From positions 4,154,001 through 4,218,000 of the forward strand of contig NZ_CP102269.1 in NCBI RefSeq assembly GCF_025148635.1: a stretch of DNA of 64,000 nucleotides, in the 5' to 3' direction. A model generated the notes under the pieces. It was given only the letters and a program-made list of their open reading frames with translations. It ran no database searches and had not been told where the DNA came from. Source of the DNA: Butyricimonas virosa. Its GTDB lineage: Bacteria > Bacteroidota > Bacteroidia > Bacteroidales > Marinifilaceae. The position numbers and the translations under genes were made by a program. How positions within the stretch are numbered: the stretch's first letter is position 1; every line of letters begins with the position of its first letter. Shown here piece by piece: positions 1 to 9,334 of the stretch.

Positions 1-149
1 TTTCATGTGCTCTTATTCGAAAGAGACACAACATTCTCTTTTTTTTCATAAATTTGTAATTAAATTTTATAGTTAAACACGATAACAACATCCGGCAAGA
101 TGAGTTATCAATTACTATCATTCGGAGAGTCTCCACAACTCTCCGTTTT
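1..149. terminator. Gene-free left edge with terminator hairpins
   Basis: No gene is visible here. A hairpin with arms CGGAGAGT (123-130) and ACTCTCCG (138-145) is followed by a T-run on the + strand, so it looks like an intrinsic terminator for a rightward gene lying left of the window. A weaker hairpin at about 20-41 (AAAGAG / CTCTTT) also runs into Ts. The first hairpin lies immediately beyond the stop of the leftward fecR-like gene and could serve both strands. Confidence 0.5.
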
Positions 150-1322
150 TTATTTATCGCTAACAATCACCGTCTTTCCTTTTATACTAAAACGAACATC
201 CGAAATCTTTTCCAACAGCGACAACAACTCTTCTATATCCGCATACCGCTGCATATTTCCATAAAATCGCACCTCTTTAAGTGATTCATGCTGGAAAAAC
301 ACATCCACATCATACCATCGTGCCGCTTTATCCATGACTGATTCCAAACGCTCGTTCACGAAAACGACATCCTGATTCTTCCACGCGATATACGGGTACA
401 CGTCCACATTCGTAATCTCCGATTCTCCGGTAAAAACATTCACCACGGCCAGTTGATTCGGTTTCAATTGTTTTTCCGGAGTTGCCTCGTTTGCCTTAAA
501 ACCGATAGAGCCCTCAACCAAAACAGCCTGTATCTCATCCGGCTTATAAGTATTCAGGTTAAACTCCGTCCCGTACACCCGCAAACTATACTCTCCGGAA
601 TGTACCACGAAAGAACGTTGTACATCCTTATGTACCACGAAATATGCCTCGCCTTTTAACCGAACTTCCCGGCTATCCCCCGTAAATTGAACAGGATACT
701 CCAATTCCGAATCTGCATTCAACCAGACATTCGTTCCATCCGCCAGAGTCACAAAAAACTCTCCGCCCCGGGGAACTATAATTTTATTGTATAGCAACCG
801 TCCTGCTTTCGGAGTTGCCTGGGCCGTATCGTAAACAAGCCCTTTCTTCTCTTTCACCTGCACGAAAGACCCATCCTGTTCCCGGATCACTTCTTCGTCC
901 TGCATCAGATCAACCACCTCTCCGGAAGAAAGAATCAGTTTCGCCTTCGGTGATCCGGGACGAATCGTTTCAATCCCATTCGCCAGTTTATCTTCTCTGG
1001 AAGGACTATTTAATAAATACAATCCTCCCAAAGTAACGATTATCGCCACCGAAGCCGCCACCCTATAGCAAATTTGGCGAATCTTCGCACGACGAATGCG
1101 ACGCACCATAAGTTTTTTTCCCCGTACAAGATCAACGCTTTGCTCCTTCTCCACCCAACGAAAATGCTGGCAATCTCTCAAAAACATCTCGAATGCTTTT
1201 CGATTTTCCGGTTTTTCTTCCACCCAACGTTCCACCACACGACGTTCCTCCTCCTCCAACTCTCCGTTGAAATAAGCTAACAAACGGGCCTCCATTTCTC
1301 CTTCGATATATTCTTTTTCCAT
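150..1322 (-). CDS. FecR-family anti-sigma factor
   Basis: This 390-residue inner-membrane regulator senses an outer-membrane signal and controls its partner ECF sigma factor. The cytoplasmic N-terminus (about 1-80) is rich in acidic and arginine residues and is followed by one membrane segment near residues 84-103. The periplasmic part has a FecR domain (about 180-275, with the typical GGEFFVTLADGTNVWLNA stretch) and a C-terminal DUF4974-like domain (about 315-388). The cognate sigma gene lies directly upstream at 1403-1984, the usual Bacteroidota sigma/FecR pairing that normally serves a SusCD/TonB uptake locus. No such locus is in view, and the + strand terminator at the left edge suggests the next gene points the other way. 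The family assignment is firm; the signal is unknown. Confidence 0.9.
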   Translation of the reverse strand: MEKEYIEGEMEARLLAYFNGELEEEERRVVERWVEEKPENRKAFEMFLRDCQHFRWVEKEQSVDLVRGKKLMVRRIRRAKIRQICYRVAASVAIIVTLGGLYLLNSPSREDKLANGIETIRPGSPKAKLILSSGEVVDLMQDEEVIREQDGSFVQVKEKKGLVYDTAQATPKAGRLLYNKIIVPRGGEFFVTLADGTNVWLNADSELEYPVQFTGDSREVRLKGEAYFVVHKDVQRSFVVHSGEYSLRVYGTEFNLNTYKPDEIQAVLVEGSIGFKANEATPEKQLKPNQLAVVNVFTGESEITNVDVYPYIAWKNQDVVFVNERLESVMDKAARWYDVDVFFQHESLKEVRFYGNMQRYADIEELLSLLEKISDVRFSIKGKTVIVSDK

Positions 1323-1402
1323 AAAGTATAATAAATTTTCACTATTAATACCGGAAAATGAAAAAAAGGTCTAATGGTTTCTGTAAAAAAATCACATCTA
1401 TT

Positions 1403-1984
1403 TTATTCCCGCCGACAGAAAAAAAGCAAAAAACCGGAATACATCTCTTTATTCAAGCGTTCTCTCAATTTCCTCACCGAATTACCCAGCAATGTCTTCA
1501 CAGTCGAAACAGAAATCCCATAACGCTCAGCTACCTCCCGGTATTTCATCCCTTCCACGAAAACACATTTCATAACATCCCTACTCCGTTCCGGTAATTG
1601 ACTAATTTCCTCCAACACCTTTGAGACGATTATATCATGGCGCTCGTTATACTCCTCGAAAACAAGATCCACCTGATCAAGCGACATCACATGACGAAAT
1701 ACATCCTGTTTCTCGATCTTCTTCAAACAACGATTCCGCACGGAAACATACAAAAAAGAAGCCAATGTCTCCGGCCTCAATTTTCGATAAATCTTACCGT
1801 TCCAAATATCAATAAAAAACTCTTGTATCACATCCTCCGCGGAATCCATATCATGTAAAAATGTATCTGCCCACACGACCAAAGTACTGTAATAGACATC
1901 AAAAAGCATTTCCATTCCTTTGGGATCATCGGAATGTAACACCACGCATATTTCTTGATTCCTATCTAATCTAGAACCATTCAC
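1403..1984 (-). CDS. ECF sigma-70 factor
   Basis: This is an extracytoplasmic-function sigma factor of 193 residues when started at the GTG at 1984. Region 2 (about residues 25-65, including AEDVIQEFF) binds core polymerase and the -10 element, and region 4 (QLPERSRDVM through a helix-turn-helix ending KTLLGNSVRKLRERL) binds the -35 element. The GTG start is chosen over an upstream ATG at 2101 because AGGAAGG lies 6 bases before it and a well-formed promoter (2028-2058) lies inside the longer reading. It is followed by the fecR-like anti-sigma gene in the same direction and is therefore probably released by FecR signalling. Its target genes are not visible. Confidence 0.9.
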   Translation of the reverse strand: MNGSRLDRNQEICVVLHSDDPKGMEMLFDVYYSTLVVWADTFLHDMDSAEDVIQEFFIDIWNGKIYRKLRPETLASFLYVSVRNRCLKKIEKQDVFRHVMSLDQVDLVFEEYNERHDIIVSKVLEEISQLPERSRDVMKCVFVEGMKYREVAERYGISVSTVKTLLGNSVRKLRERLNKEMYSGFLLFFCRRE

Positions 1985-2027
1985 TTTATACCTTCCTAAA
2001 TTGTACTCGATTAACACAGCTTTATCA

Positions 2028-2058
2028 CAAAAGTAAAAAATAAATACTTCTCCCCAAA
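2028..2058 (-). promoter_or_regulatory. Promoter of the ECF sigma gene
   Basis: On the - strand, TTTG (2058-2055) is separated by exactly 19 bases from TACTTTTG (2035-2028), which matches the Bacteroidota -33 TTTG / -7 TAnnTTTG consensus. The predicted transcript start is near 2021, about 37 bases before the GTG start at 1984. The position rules out the longer ATG reading from 2101. Confidence 0.7.
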
Positions 2059-2109
2059 AAAGCTCCAGTAAATTTTCTGAAAACGTAATATCACTAATCA
2101 TGAAAAACA

Positions 2110-2144
2110 GAAGAGAGGTTAGTCTTGTCGATTAACCTCTCTTC
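2110..2144 (-). terminator. Terminator of adk
   Basis: Perfect 12-bp arms GAAGAGAGGTTA (2110-2121) and TAACCTCTCTTC (2133-2144) form a hairpin. On the - strand it is followed by TGTTTTTC, so it ends the adk transcript and separates it from the ECF sigma gene. Confidence 0.75.
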
Positions 2145-2165
2145 ATTTTATTTTCCGATATAAAC

Positions 2166-2738
2166 TTACCGTATCTCTTCGAGTATTTTGGTTATAGCCT
2201 GAAATACATCTTCCACGGTACCATGACCATTCACTGAAAAATGTTTCTTCTGAACCTTGTAATGATCGGCCACGGGCAATGTCTTTGCCTTATACTCGCG
2301 GAAACGATTTTCAATCACTTCCTCGTTGTCATCGGCACGTCCCTCGATTTTAGCACGTTCTAGCATCCGGCGCATTAACTCGTCATGAGGTACGTCGATA
2401 CTCACCAATGCACTTAACGGGTGTCCCGTCTTAGCCAGCATCTCATCAAGAATTTCAGCTTGTCTCACCGTTCTAGGAAACCCGTCAAACAGGAAACCAT
2501 CCACGTTCTTGTGATGTTCGATGCTGTTTTCGATTAACGCAACCACAAACTCGTCAGATAATAACTCGCCTTTATTAATAATCCCGGCAGCCATTTTACC
2601 AAAATCCGAACCTTCGGCAATCTCTTTACGAATCATCTCTCCTGTTGACAGATGCGCTAGATTGTATTTTTCAACTATCTTTTTCGCCTGAGTACCTTTT
2701 CCGGCTCCTGGAGGGCCAAACAATGCAATATTCAGCAT
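2166..2738 (-). CDS. adk: Adenylate kinase
   Basis: This cytosolic nucleotide kinase (190 residues) converts ATP plus AMP into two ADP. The P-loop GPPGAGKGTQ lies near the N-terminus (about residues 8-17). LSTGEMIR and FDGFPRT form the AMP-binding region, and the arginine-rich RADDNEEVIENRFREY segment contributes catalytic arginines. At 190 residues it is the short form, without the extended zinc-type LID of about 215-residue homologues. It appears to be transcribed alone, with a -7 box upstream and a strong terminator downstream. It is a housekeeping gene with no oddities. Confidence 0.97.
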   Translation of the reverse strand: MLNIALFGPPGAGKGTQAKKIVEKYNLAHLSTGEMIRKEIAEGSDFGKMAAGIINKGELLSDEFVVALIENSIEHHKNVDGFLFDGFPRTVRQAEILDEMLAKTGHPLSALVSIDVPHDELMRRMLERAKIEGRADDNEEVIENRFREYKAKTLPVADHYKVQKKHFSVNGHGTVEDVFQAITKILEEIR

Positions 2739-2800
2739 GACAATAACTTTATTTTATTCCTTTTGATGTATTAATTGTTTCATTTTTATGAACTCAGCCA

Positions 2801-2808
2801 CAAAGGTA
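2801..2808 (-). promoter_or_regulatory. -7 box upstream of adk
   Basis: On the - strand this reads TACCTTTG, an exact TAnnTTTG match, about 63 bases before the adk start. No clear -33 TTTG is seen at 19-21 bases upstream. Confidence 0.45.
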
Positions 2809-2953
2809 TACTTTAATCCAAACTTTAAAATAGAAAAGTCAGAATATTTTCTAATTTTATGTTCGGAATAATCTTATTTTTACATTATTGTGAATTCCAG
2901 TAATTTAAAAACTCCATGCTAAAGTTATTCATGTTAATTTGCCTCCTCCATAA

Positions 2954-3313
2954 TTACTCTTTCACCTTTTCAAGCACGTCCAGATCCGTGTAATAGGTAC
3001 GATGTTGTGATTTTTTACCCGTTACGTTCATTTTGGCCAAAACATACTTGATATTTCCCTGGTTATCAACCTCATAATCTTCTACAAATCCGTATTTACA
3101 TTCCTCGTCCATGTATCTTCGACCACTCTCGTCCGGGATAGCCCGCCGGAAAGTGGGAGTTGTAATTTTCACCTTCTCGTTCACCTCAAACTGCTTGTTC
3201 TCATCAATATACTGATTTTTCAGTTGCTTTTCCTGCTCTCGATATTTGGCTATAATTTCTTCTAGCTCTTTTATAGAAGCTACATACTCTTCTTTTGTCA
3301 TGGTTCTATTCAT
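2954..3313 (-). CDS. Conserved hypothetical protein with coiled coil
   Basis: This is a 119-residue soluble protein of unknown function. The first 40 residues form a charged heptad-like helix (KELEEIIAKYREQEKQLK), followed by a compact region rich in beta-prone segments (VKITTPTFRR, KYGFVEDYEVD, IKYVLAKMNV). No signal peptide or membrane segment is seen. A second Met at residue 5 is an alternative start. The gene stands alone between adk and the divergently transcribed penicillin-binding protein gene. The composition supports a real gene, but no domain is recognised. Confidence 0.6.
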   Translation of the reverse strand: MNRTMTKEEYVASIKELEEIIAKYREQEKQLKNQYIDENKQFEVNEKVKITTPTFRRAIPDESGRRYMDEECKYGFVEDYEVDNQGNIKYVLAKMNVTGKKSQHRTYYTDLDVLEKVKE

Positions 3314-3474
3314 TTATCGAAATAATTTACTTACTCTTTTTACATTATGAATGTAATTATCACCTTGCAGTTACAAATATATAAAATAAATTAAATATAC
3401 CATTCAATTTGTTCTAAATTCGACAATATTGGATACAAACAAACAAAAGTAATTATAAGACCTTATCTCTATTC

Positions 3475-3505
3475 TTGAAAATTACATTGCAATTTCGTAC
3501 ATTCG
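3475..3505 (+). promoter_or_regulatory. Possible promoter of the PBP gene
   Basis: TTG (3475-3477) and TACATTCG (3498-3505) are spaced 20 bases apart, a near match to the Bacteroidota promoter pattern with one mismatch in the -7 box. The start codon at 3529 lies about 17 bases after the predicted transcript start. Confidence 0.35.
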
Positions 3506-3528
3506 CAGACATTTCCGGAATCAATAAC

Positions 3529-5883
3529 ATGAACAAGAAAAAGACCACAACACGAAAAAAAGCCACGAAGAAAAAACAAAGTATCTTTGTCCGTGTTTTC
3601 AAGACAATACTATTGAGTGCCTTACTGGGCGCCATTCTCGTTGGACTCTTCGTGTGTTGCGTGTACTACGGGATGTGGGGGAAAATTCCGGATTACCGGA
3701 ACTTGAGAGAAATTCGTAACAACGAAGCTTCTTCTCTGTATAGTGAAGACGGGGAGTTACTCGGAAAATATTACGTGGAAAACCGTACGAACGTCATGTT
3801 CGGCAGTATATCCCGCAATGCCGTAAACGCCTTGATCGCCACTGAAGACGTGCGTTTTTACGAGCATCACGGGTTCGATAAAGTCAGTATGCTGAGGGTA
3901 TTGTTCAAGACATTACTATTAGGCGATAAGAGTTCGGGTGGGGGAAGTACGATCAGCCAGCAATTGGCCAAAAATCTCTATCCTCGCCAGTATAGCAGTC
4001 GTTTCATGATTCCGGTAATCAAGATCAAAGAGATCATCACAGCACATCGTCTTGAAAAATTATACACGAAAGACGAAATTCTCACCCTATATTTAAACAC
4101 TGTATCTTTTGGTGAAGGCACGTTCGGTATTGAAAGTGCCGCCCAAAAGTATTTTTCCACGACGGCAACACGCCTCTCCGTTCCGGAGGCTGCCACTCTG
4201 ATCGGACTTTTGAAGGGACCTTCTTACTACAATCCCCGGGTGCATCCCGATCGCACGTTACAACGACGTAACACGGTGATCACCCAAATGGTTAAGTACG
4301 ATTATCTGACCGAAGAAGAAGGGGAAACATTAAAACAAGAAAAACTGCAACTCCGCTTCAAACCTTTAAATCATTATTCCGGCTTAGCCCCCTACTTACG
4401 TGAACAAATCCGCCAAGATGCTGTCAAGCTCATTGCCGAATTCAACGAAGCAAACAGTACCAATTACGATTTATACAAAGACGGGCTAAAACTCGTCACC
4501 ACGATCGACGCGGAGATGCAACGTTACGCGGAAAAAGCTATGCGACAGCACATGAAATCATTGCAACACGCTTTCTACACACACCTGGGAAAACAAGAAC
4601 CATGGGACAAAGAGAAGAATCTCCTTGATAATGCTATCCGGGAAAGCGAGACATATAAAAATTTGAAACGCCAAGGACTTAGCGAGAAAGCCATTCTCGT
4701 CGCCATGAACGAAAAAAAGCCCATGACTATTTACAGTGCATACCAGGGAGAAGCCGAAATGCAAATGTCCTCTATTGATTCGCTCAAACACTACTTGAAG
4801 ATACTTCAACCCGGCATGATAGCCGTAGAGCCACAATCCGGAAAAATAAAAGTATGGATCGGGGGACTTGATTTCAAGTATTTCCAATATGACCAAGTGC
4901 TGGCACCCCGCCAAGTCGGTTCCGTGTTCAAGCCGGTCGTTTACAGCGCAGCCATTGAACATGGAGCCCGTGTTGATGCCTATTACAATAATGAACAAAA
5001 AAGTTACCCGGAATACGACAACTGGACGCCCCGAAATTCAAACAACCAGTACGGTGGTTACTACACGCTGAAAGGGGCTCTAAGTCAATCCATCAACACT
5101 ATCGCCGTCCAAGTTCTCCTGCAGACAGGAATCGACGCCACGATAGAACATGCCTGCCGCTTGGGAATACAAAGTGAACTACCCGCGGTTCCCTCCATCG
5201 CACTGGGAGCTGCCAACATTCCTCTCCGGGAAATGATTCTCCCCTACTTGTGCTATGCAAACAATGGAGTGTCGACAACGCCCTATTACCTGCTTTCCAT
5301 AAAAGACCGGGACGGACGTATCCTTTACGAGGCCGAACCTCCACGCAGAGAACGGGTGATCCCGGCAGAGCAAGCTCATATCATGTCCTCCATGCTTTCC
5401 GCCGTTATTCAAGAAGGAACAGGAAAAAGACTAATCAACAACTATGGGCTGAACATACCCCTAGCCGGGAAAACCGGGACTACCCAGAATCAAGCCGACG
5501 GCTGGTTTATCGGCTACAACCCTCGTATAGTCGTGGGTGTAAGAGTCGGAGCCAACAATTCCCGTGTACATTTCAACTCTACCGCACTAGGCCAAGGAGC
5601 CAACATGGCTCTTCCTATCTTCGGCTTGTTCATGCAGGAATGCCTGCAAAGTAACACTTACGCCTATTGGTCCGGTCTGTCCTTCCCGGTTCCACCCGTG
5701 GATGTACAAAAGGATCTGGAAGTACCTACTTTCAAGGAAAACATAAACTTGTTAGAAAGATTGACCAACCAAAAACTGGAAAAAGTAAAGAAACAAGATA
5801 CAGGAAAAGATACCGATTCTCCCAAGAAAAAAGGTTTCTTCCGGAAAATCGGGGATCTATTCAAGAAGAAAGATAAAAAATAA
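3529..5883 (+). CDS. Class A penicillin-binding protein 1A
   Basis: This bifunctional peptidoglycan synthase polymerises lipid II and cross-links stem peptides at the outer face of the inner membrane. The ATG at 3529 gives 784 residues: a lysine-rich cytoplasmic tail, a membrane anchor at about 24-48, then a GT51 glycosyltransferase domain (catalytic EDVRFYEHHG near 105, GGSTISQQLAKNLY). The transpeptidase domain has SxxK at S465 (SVFK), SxN in SQSIN, and KTGT at K648. The C-terminal tail is lysine-rich. An upstream TTG at 3475 is rejected because a possible promoter lies there. A small membrane-protein gene follows after 6 bases. Confidence 0.95.
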   Translation: MNKKKTTTRKKATKKKQSIFVRVFKTILLSALLGAILVGLFVCCVYYGMWGKIPDYRNLREIRNNEASSLYSEDGELLGKYYVENRTNVMFGSISRNAVNALIATEDVRFYEHHGFDKVSMLRVLFKTLLLGDKSSGGGSTISQQLAKNLYPRQYSSRFMIPVIKIKEIITAHRLEKLYTKDEILTLYLNTVSFGEGTFGIESAAQKYFSTTATRLSVPEAATLIGLLKGPSYYNPRVHPDRTLQRRNTVITQMVKYDYLTEEEGETLKQEKLQLRFKPLNHYSGLAPYLREQIRQDAVKLIAEFNEANSTNYDLYKDGLKLVTTIDAEMQRYAEKAMRQHMKSLQHAFYTHLGKQEPWDKEKNLLDNAIRESETYKNLKRQGLSEKAILVAMNEKKPMTIYSAYQGEAEMQMSSIDSLKHYLKILQPGMIAVEPQSGKIKVWIGGLDFKYFQYDQVLAPRQVGSVFKPVVYSAAIEHGARVDAYYNNEQKSYPEYDNWTPRNSNNQYGGYYTLKGALSQSINTIAVQVLLQTGIDATIEHACRLGIQSELPAVPSIALGAANIPLREMILPYLCYANNGVSTTPYYLLSIKDRDGRILYEAEPPRRERVIPAEQAHIMSSMLSAVIQEGTGKRLINNYGLNIPLAGKTGTTQNQADGWFIGYNPRIVVGVRVGANNSRVHFNSTALGQGANMALPIFGLFMQECLQSNTYAYWSGLSFPVPPVDVQKDLEVPTFKENINLLERLTNQKLEKVKKQDTGKDTDSPKKKGFFRKIGDLFKKKDKK

Positions 5884-5889
5884 TTCACC

Positions 5890-6156
5890 ATGAAAACAAT
5901 AAACAAGACATCCCTGCTCCTTGCCCTTATCATACTGGCCATTGCTTTCAGCATCATATCAATGATTGCTGCCCCGGCTGAAATACGTTACACGTGGCAT
6001 GGGCTGAACCCATGGAATACCGTCCAAGCTGTTCCCCTCATGTTCAAACGCTTCCTTAAAATGGACGATTGGATTATCTATTCCCTATCCGTGTTAATCA
6101 TCGCTTACCTCTGGTGGAGAATCTATGCACTCGTGAACAAATTCAGAAGATCATAA
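5890..6156 (+). CDS. Small two-helix membrane protein
   Basis: This 88-residue protein has two hydrophobic segments (about residues 7-29 and 60-80) joined by a short loop containing YTWHGLNPWNT. The C-terminus is basic (NKFRRS). It begins 6 bases after the penicillin-binding protein stop codon and is almost certainly co-transcribed with it. The sequence does not suggest a known family; a role accessory to the neighbouring cell-wall enzyme is inferred only from position. Confidence 0.65.
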   Translation: MKTINKTSLLLALIILAIAFSIISMIAAPAEIRYTWHGLNPWNTVQAVPLMFKRFLKMDDWIIYSLSVLIIAYLWWRIYALVNKFRRS

Positions 6157-6161
6157 ACCCT

Positions 6162-7301
6162 TTATTCTTTCACCCCGTACACACTCTGGGATATACGTTT
6201 CACAGCTACCACGAAGAAACCTGTTAAAACGAGATTAAGGACCAAACTTAAAATGGAGATAATCAATGCGGAACCTCCTAACTGGTACCCCATAGCAATC
6301 ACGATAATTCCTGCACCGACTTCCCCTCTCGTGAACATACCGATCGAAAGTGCCAGACGCTCTTGAATCTTCCGGTCACGATAAAAGAATAGCGGGAACA
6401 TCTTCCCAAGATTCGAAAGAATCGTTACCACAATTACATGGAAGATCAGCATCCCCCATCCGGGCATCCCGTCTCCCCCGGTCTCCAAACCGATAAAAAT
6501 AGGCGTACTCAACCCGACTAAAAACATAAACAGGTACGAGATAAAACTAGAAGCTCTTTCTTCCTCCTGCGAGTGATTATGCACGGTTTTCATCACCATT
6601 CCCAGCACGAATGCCGGTAACAGCACCTCAATATGAATTGCCCCATCCTGTCCCATCAAAGCCTTCGAAATCAGATACACACTCTCGAATGCCGCCACGA
6701 TACACACGGAATAGAGCAGAATAGACTTCCAAGATTGTGGCAAGTTCAGCGAACTCAACCGTTTCCACCCAAAAATCAGAAGAATACAAACCACCCCAAT
6801 AATGACAAACAGTTGCCATTTGAAACCGATCATCAATATTTGTAACGGAATCATCAATAAAATCGTATCCAAGTCATCAAATATAGCCAGTACTTGCGTT
6901 TTCTTGTAGATCCACTCCTTTTTCAGCCCGGCAGCAGCAAGCATCGTGAAAAGAATACCTGCGGATGTAGGAGCGGCAAACCGACTGATCAGCAAATTAT
7001 TCTCCCACGATAATCCCGTATCCAAGAAAAAGATATAATAACCAGCTATCAGAAGCCAAGGTACTGCAGCTGTCGCCATTGCAATAAAATAATCTGTCGT
7101 GTACGAACGCCATTTTGCCTTATCCAACTCGAATTCTCTCCCCACGTTAATCATAATAAAAGCAAGACAAATAAACATCAACCATTTACTTATCGATGCC
7201 AGAGTTCCATATGCGCTCCCTAACGCCGAGGGAAGTATTTGAGAAAAAAACAAGCCGCAAAGTAAGAAAATAGAAAACAAAAAAACTTTCTTCATCCCCA
7301 T
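6162..7301 (-). CDS. CPA2-type cation:proton antiporter
   Basis: This 379-residue polytopic membrane protein, with about 11-12 hydrophobic helices, belongs to the Na+/H+ exchanger-like (CPA2) superfamily. Helices containing FDDLDTILLM and MFTRGEVGAGIIVIAMG resemble the conserved ion-binding and terminal helices of the family. No cytoplasmic TrkA-N or USP domain follows, so it is the short form. A second Met (residue 3, 7295) is an equally good start. It is convergent with the PBP operon and has a TATCTTTG -7 box at 7318-7325. The transported cation cannot be read from the sequence. Confidence 0.85.
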   Translation of the reverse strand: MGMKKVFLFSIFLLCGLFFSQILPSALGSAYGTLASISKWLMFICLAFIMINVGREFELDKAKWRSYTTDYFIAMATAAVPWLLIAGYYIFFLDTGLSWENNLLISRFAAPTSAGILFTMLAAAGLKKEWIYKKTQVLAIFDDLDTILLMIPLQILMIGFKWQLFVIIGVVCILLIFGWKRLSSLNLPQSWKSILLYSVCIVAAFESVYLISKALMGQDGAIHIEVLLPAFVLGMVMKTVHNHSQEEERASSFISYLFMFLVGLSTPIFIGLETGGDGMPGWGMLIFHVIVVTILSNLGKMFPLFFYRDRKIQERLALSIGMFTRGEVGAGIIVIAMGYQLGGSALIISILSLVLNLVLTGFFVVAVKRISQSVYGVKE

Positions 7302-7317
7302 TAAAATTAATTTGCCA

Positions 7318-7325
7318 CAAAGATA
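7318..7325 (-). promoter_or_regulatory. -7 box of the antiporter gene
   Basis: TATCTTTG on the - strand matches TAnnTTTG and lies 17 bases before the antiporter start codon at 7301. No matching -33 element was found. Confidence 0.4.
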
Positions 7326-7397
7326 GGGATTTTCAGGTAATTTATTATCGCTATTTAAAATGAATCTAGTTAAAAAATGTATATCAAAAGCTTTGAT

Positions 7398-9329
7398 CTA
7401 CTCGTATTTAATCGCATCGGGTTTATAAACACGGTAATCATAAAATCCACTTTTCCGACGACTGGACACGTTCACCTCTATACTATGAATATCAGGTGGT
7501 CCTTTGGGGTAAAAAGCAAAACGTATACTTACATTCTTGAGAATCAGGTTATCATTTCGCAAATTCAAACTAAAACCAATCCCCCAGTACGATTGACTAT
7601 TCAACAAATTCTTCTCATCCCGAGCCAACACTCCCCAATCTACGAACCCGGTAACCGATGCCCGAAATCCTCTTTTAATGTAAGGCAGGAACAACGTTGC
7701 GGACATTGAAGCGGAGAGTCGTTGTGTCCCACGAGTGGTATCGGAATCAAATCCTCGAATGTTAGCATCCTCGAAATAAATATAATCATCCGGATTCCTC
7801 TTGATTCCCAACACGTAATCCACGTTACTATAAAAACGTAACCGATGCCGGGACAGATCGTATAAACGACTAATATACTGACTTCCAACTTTAAACACGC
7901 CACTCTCTGCCGTGTAACCATTCAAAAAAGTCCCCAAGGCTGCATACCAAGAATAATACCTTTCCGTGTACTTGTTGAACCAAGAATAATGCCATTCCGT
8001 TCCCAAGTACCCGTACTCCGTGAAATCACTCTTCTCGTACCCGAAAAGCAACGTTCCTGACAATCCGGATGGTATATCCTCTGTTCGCCCGAAATCATAG
8101 ATTAAGTTCGCCTTGAAATACTTGATCTTGGTAAATGTCAAGGCTCCCATGATCCGGTCTCGGTCGTAATAGAAATGATTGGAATCACTTGACACTTCCG
8201 GACGATCGACAAAACTAGTACCCGTGTAACGCCCCGTCAGATAAAACATTCGGTTATAACTATACTTTTCCGGCAAATAAAAAGAGGTTCCACCCCAAAA
8301 GTCCCACAACCGGTAATTAAATAACTCCACGGGCTTATTTATATCCCGATCAACTAATGTTTTCGAGGAATACACCCGACTGTACGCAGCTCCTCCAGCC
8401 CATTTCGTCTTGTACGTCAAAAACTCTTTATCCAGTTCCACCCGCAAAATATCCTGATTATAGGAATTCTCGTACATCCCATAGAAATCCATGTGAGACC
8501 CAAGAAGGTTACTAGCCTTATACTCGATTAAGTTTCCCCATTTTTTATCTTTACTTCCTCGAAAGCTGGCTTCGTAATGCAAACTATGCCCCAGTTTAAA
8601 CAAGTTTTTTGTTTCCAGTCCTAAGTCGACCGCATTCAAGAAGTTACTCCACACCTCCCCCGTCCATGAAAATTCATCCTTACAAATAACCACCAAATCG
8701 ACTTGATTCGTGTCGCTCTGTACTTCCTGTATTCCGATCAACGCATCATCCACGTTCGACATCGACTTCAACAACTGCTCATTCTGTACTAACTCGAAAG
8801 GGTCGACGGTCATCCCCGGTCTCACTGTCAACTGTTTCTTTATCACCCGTTCAGCCGATTTCTGATGAACAGAGTTTGCCACACTTAAAAGCCATTGCAA
8901 ACTGTCCTGCAAAGGAGTCGTGTCGTTAACGCTCGTTCCAAAAGGAGGTAAAACTTTCACGTAAATATCACGAATAGTCTTTCCCCGGTAAGGTTTGTAA
9001 CGATCCTCGCTATTCTCCGTTTGGACAATATCAATATTAATCTTCCGAGGATTCACGAAGATCATCTTGTACAGCTCTTTCGTCCACTTCCGACGATAAG
9101 CGACCTCCTTAATCTTGGAAAACTCGTACTGGAGAGTATCCCGGATTAAACTATCCGGCAAGAAGACCACGTTATTTTGTTTCAGTGTATCAGGTAGCTT
9201 TATAAATTCATACTCGTTATTCTCACGCACGCCGAATGATAAAGGCCTTGCATTTGCTTGACTTTCCACGAGTAACACCCATGCCAGCATCCATATCATA
9301 CAACGAATAATCACACGCTTCTTTTCCAA
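7398..9329 (-). CDS. Outer-membrane beta-barrel protein with POTRA-like N-terminus
   Basis: This 643-residue exported protein has a signal peptide (MIWMLAWVLLVESQANA within the first 30 residues). A periplasmic part (to about 230) has a POTRA-like region, and a long C-terminal half of alternating aromatic strands is typical of an outer-membrane barrel. It starts at a TTG at 9329, preceded by GAGGAG; an ATG at residue 11 would weaken the basic N-region. It is the last gene of a tight operon, starting 5 bases after apbE, with the patatin/barrel gene first. The exact family is not recognised; a role in outer-membrane assembly or lipid handling is inferred from its neighbours. Confidence 0.75.
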   Translation of the reverse strand: MEKKRVIIRCMIWMLAWVLLVESQANARPLSFGVRENNEYEFIKLPDTLKQNNVVFLPDSLIRDTLQYEFSKIKEVAYRRKWTKELYKMIFVNPRKINIDIVQTENSEDRYKPYRGKTIRDIYVKVLPPFGTSVNDTTPLQDSLQWLLSVANSVHQKSAERVIKKQLTVRPGMTVDPFELVQNEQLLKSMSNVDDALIGIQEVQSDTNQVDLVVICKDEFSWTGEVWSNFLNAVDLGLETKNLFKLGHSLHYEASFRGSKDKKWGNLIEYKASNLLGSHMDFYGMYENSYNQDILRVELDKEFLTYKTKWAGGAAYSRVYSSKTLVDRDINKPVELFNYRLWDFWGGTSFYLPEKYSYNRMFYLTGRYTGTSFVDRPEVSSDSNHFYYDRDRIMGALTFTKIKYFKANLIYDFGRTEDIPSGLSGTLLFGYEKSDFTEYGYLGTEWHYSWFNKYTERYYSWYAALGTFLNGYTAESGVFKVGSQYISRLYDLSRHRLRFYSNVDYVLGIKRNPDDYIYFEDANIRGFDSDTTRGTQRLSASMSATLFLPYIKRGFRASVTGFVDWGVLARDEKNLLNSQSYWGIGFSLNLRNDNLILKNVSIRFAFYPKGPPDIHSIEVNVSSRRKSGFYDYRVYKPDAIKYE

Positions 9330-9334
9330 TAAAA

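Noticed and set aside
3475..3528. TTG start giving 18 extra residues to the penicillin-binding protein
   Set aside because: The segment coincides with a possible promoter, and the ATG at 3529 gives the usual lysine-rich N-terminus.
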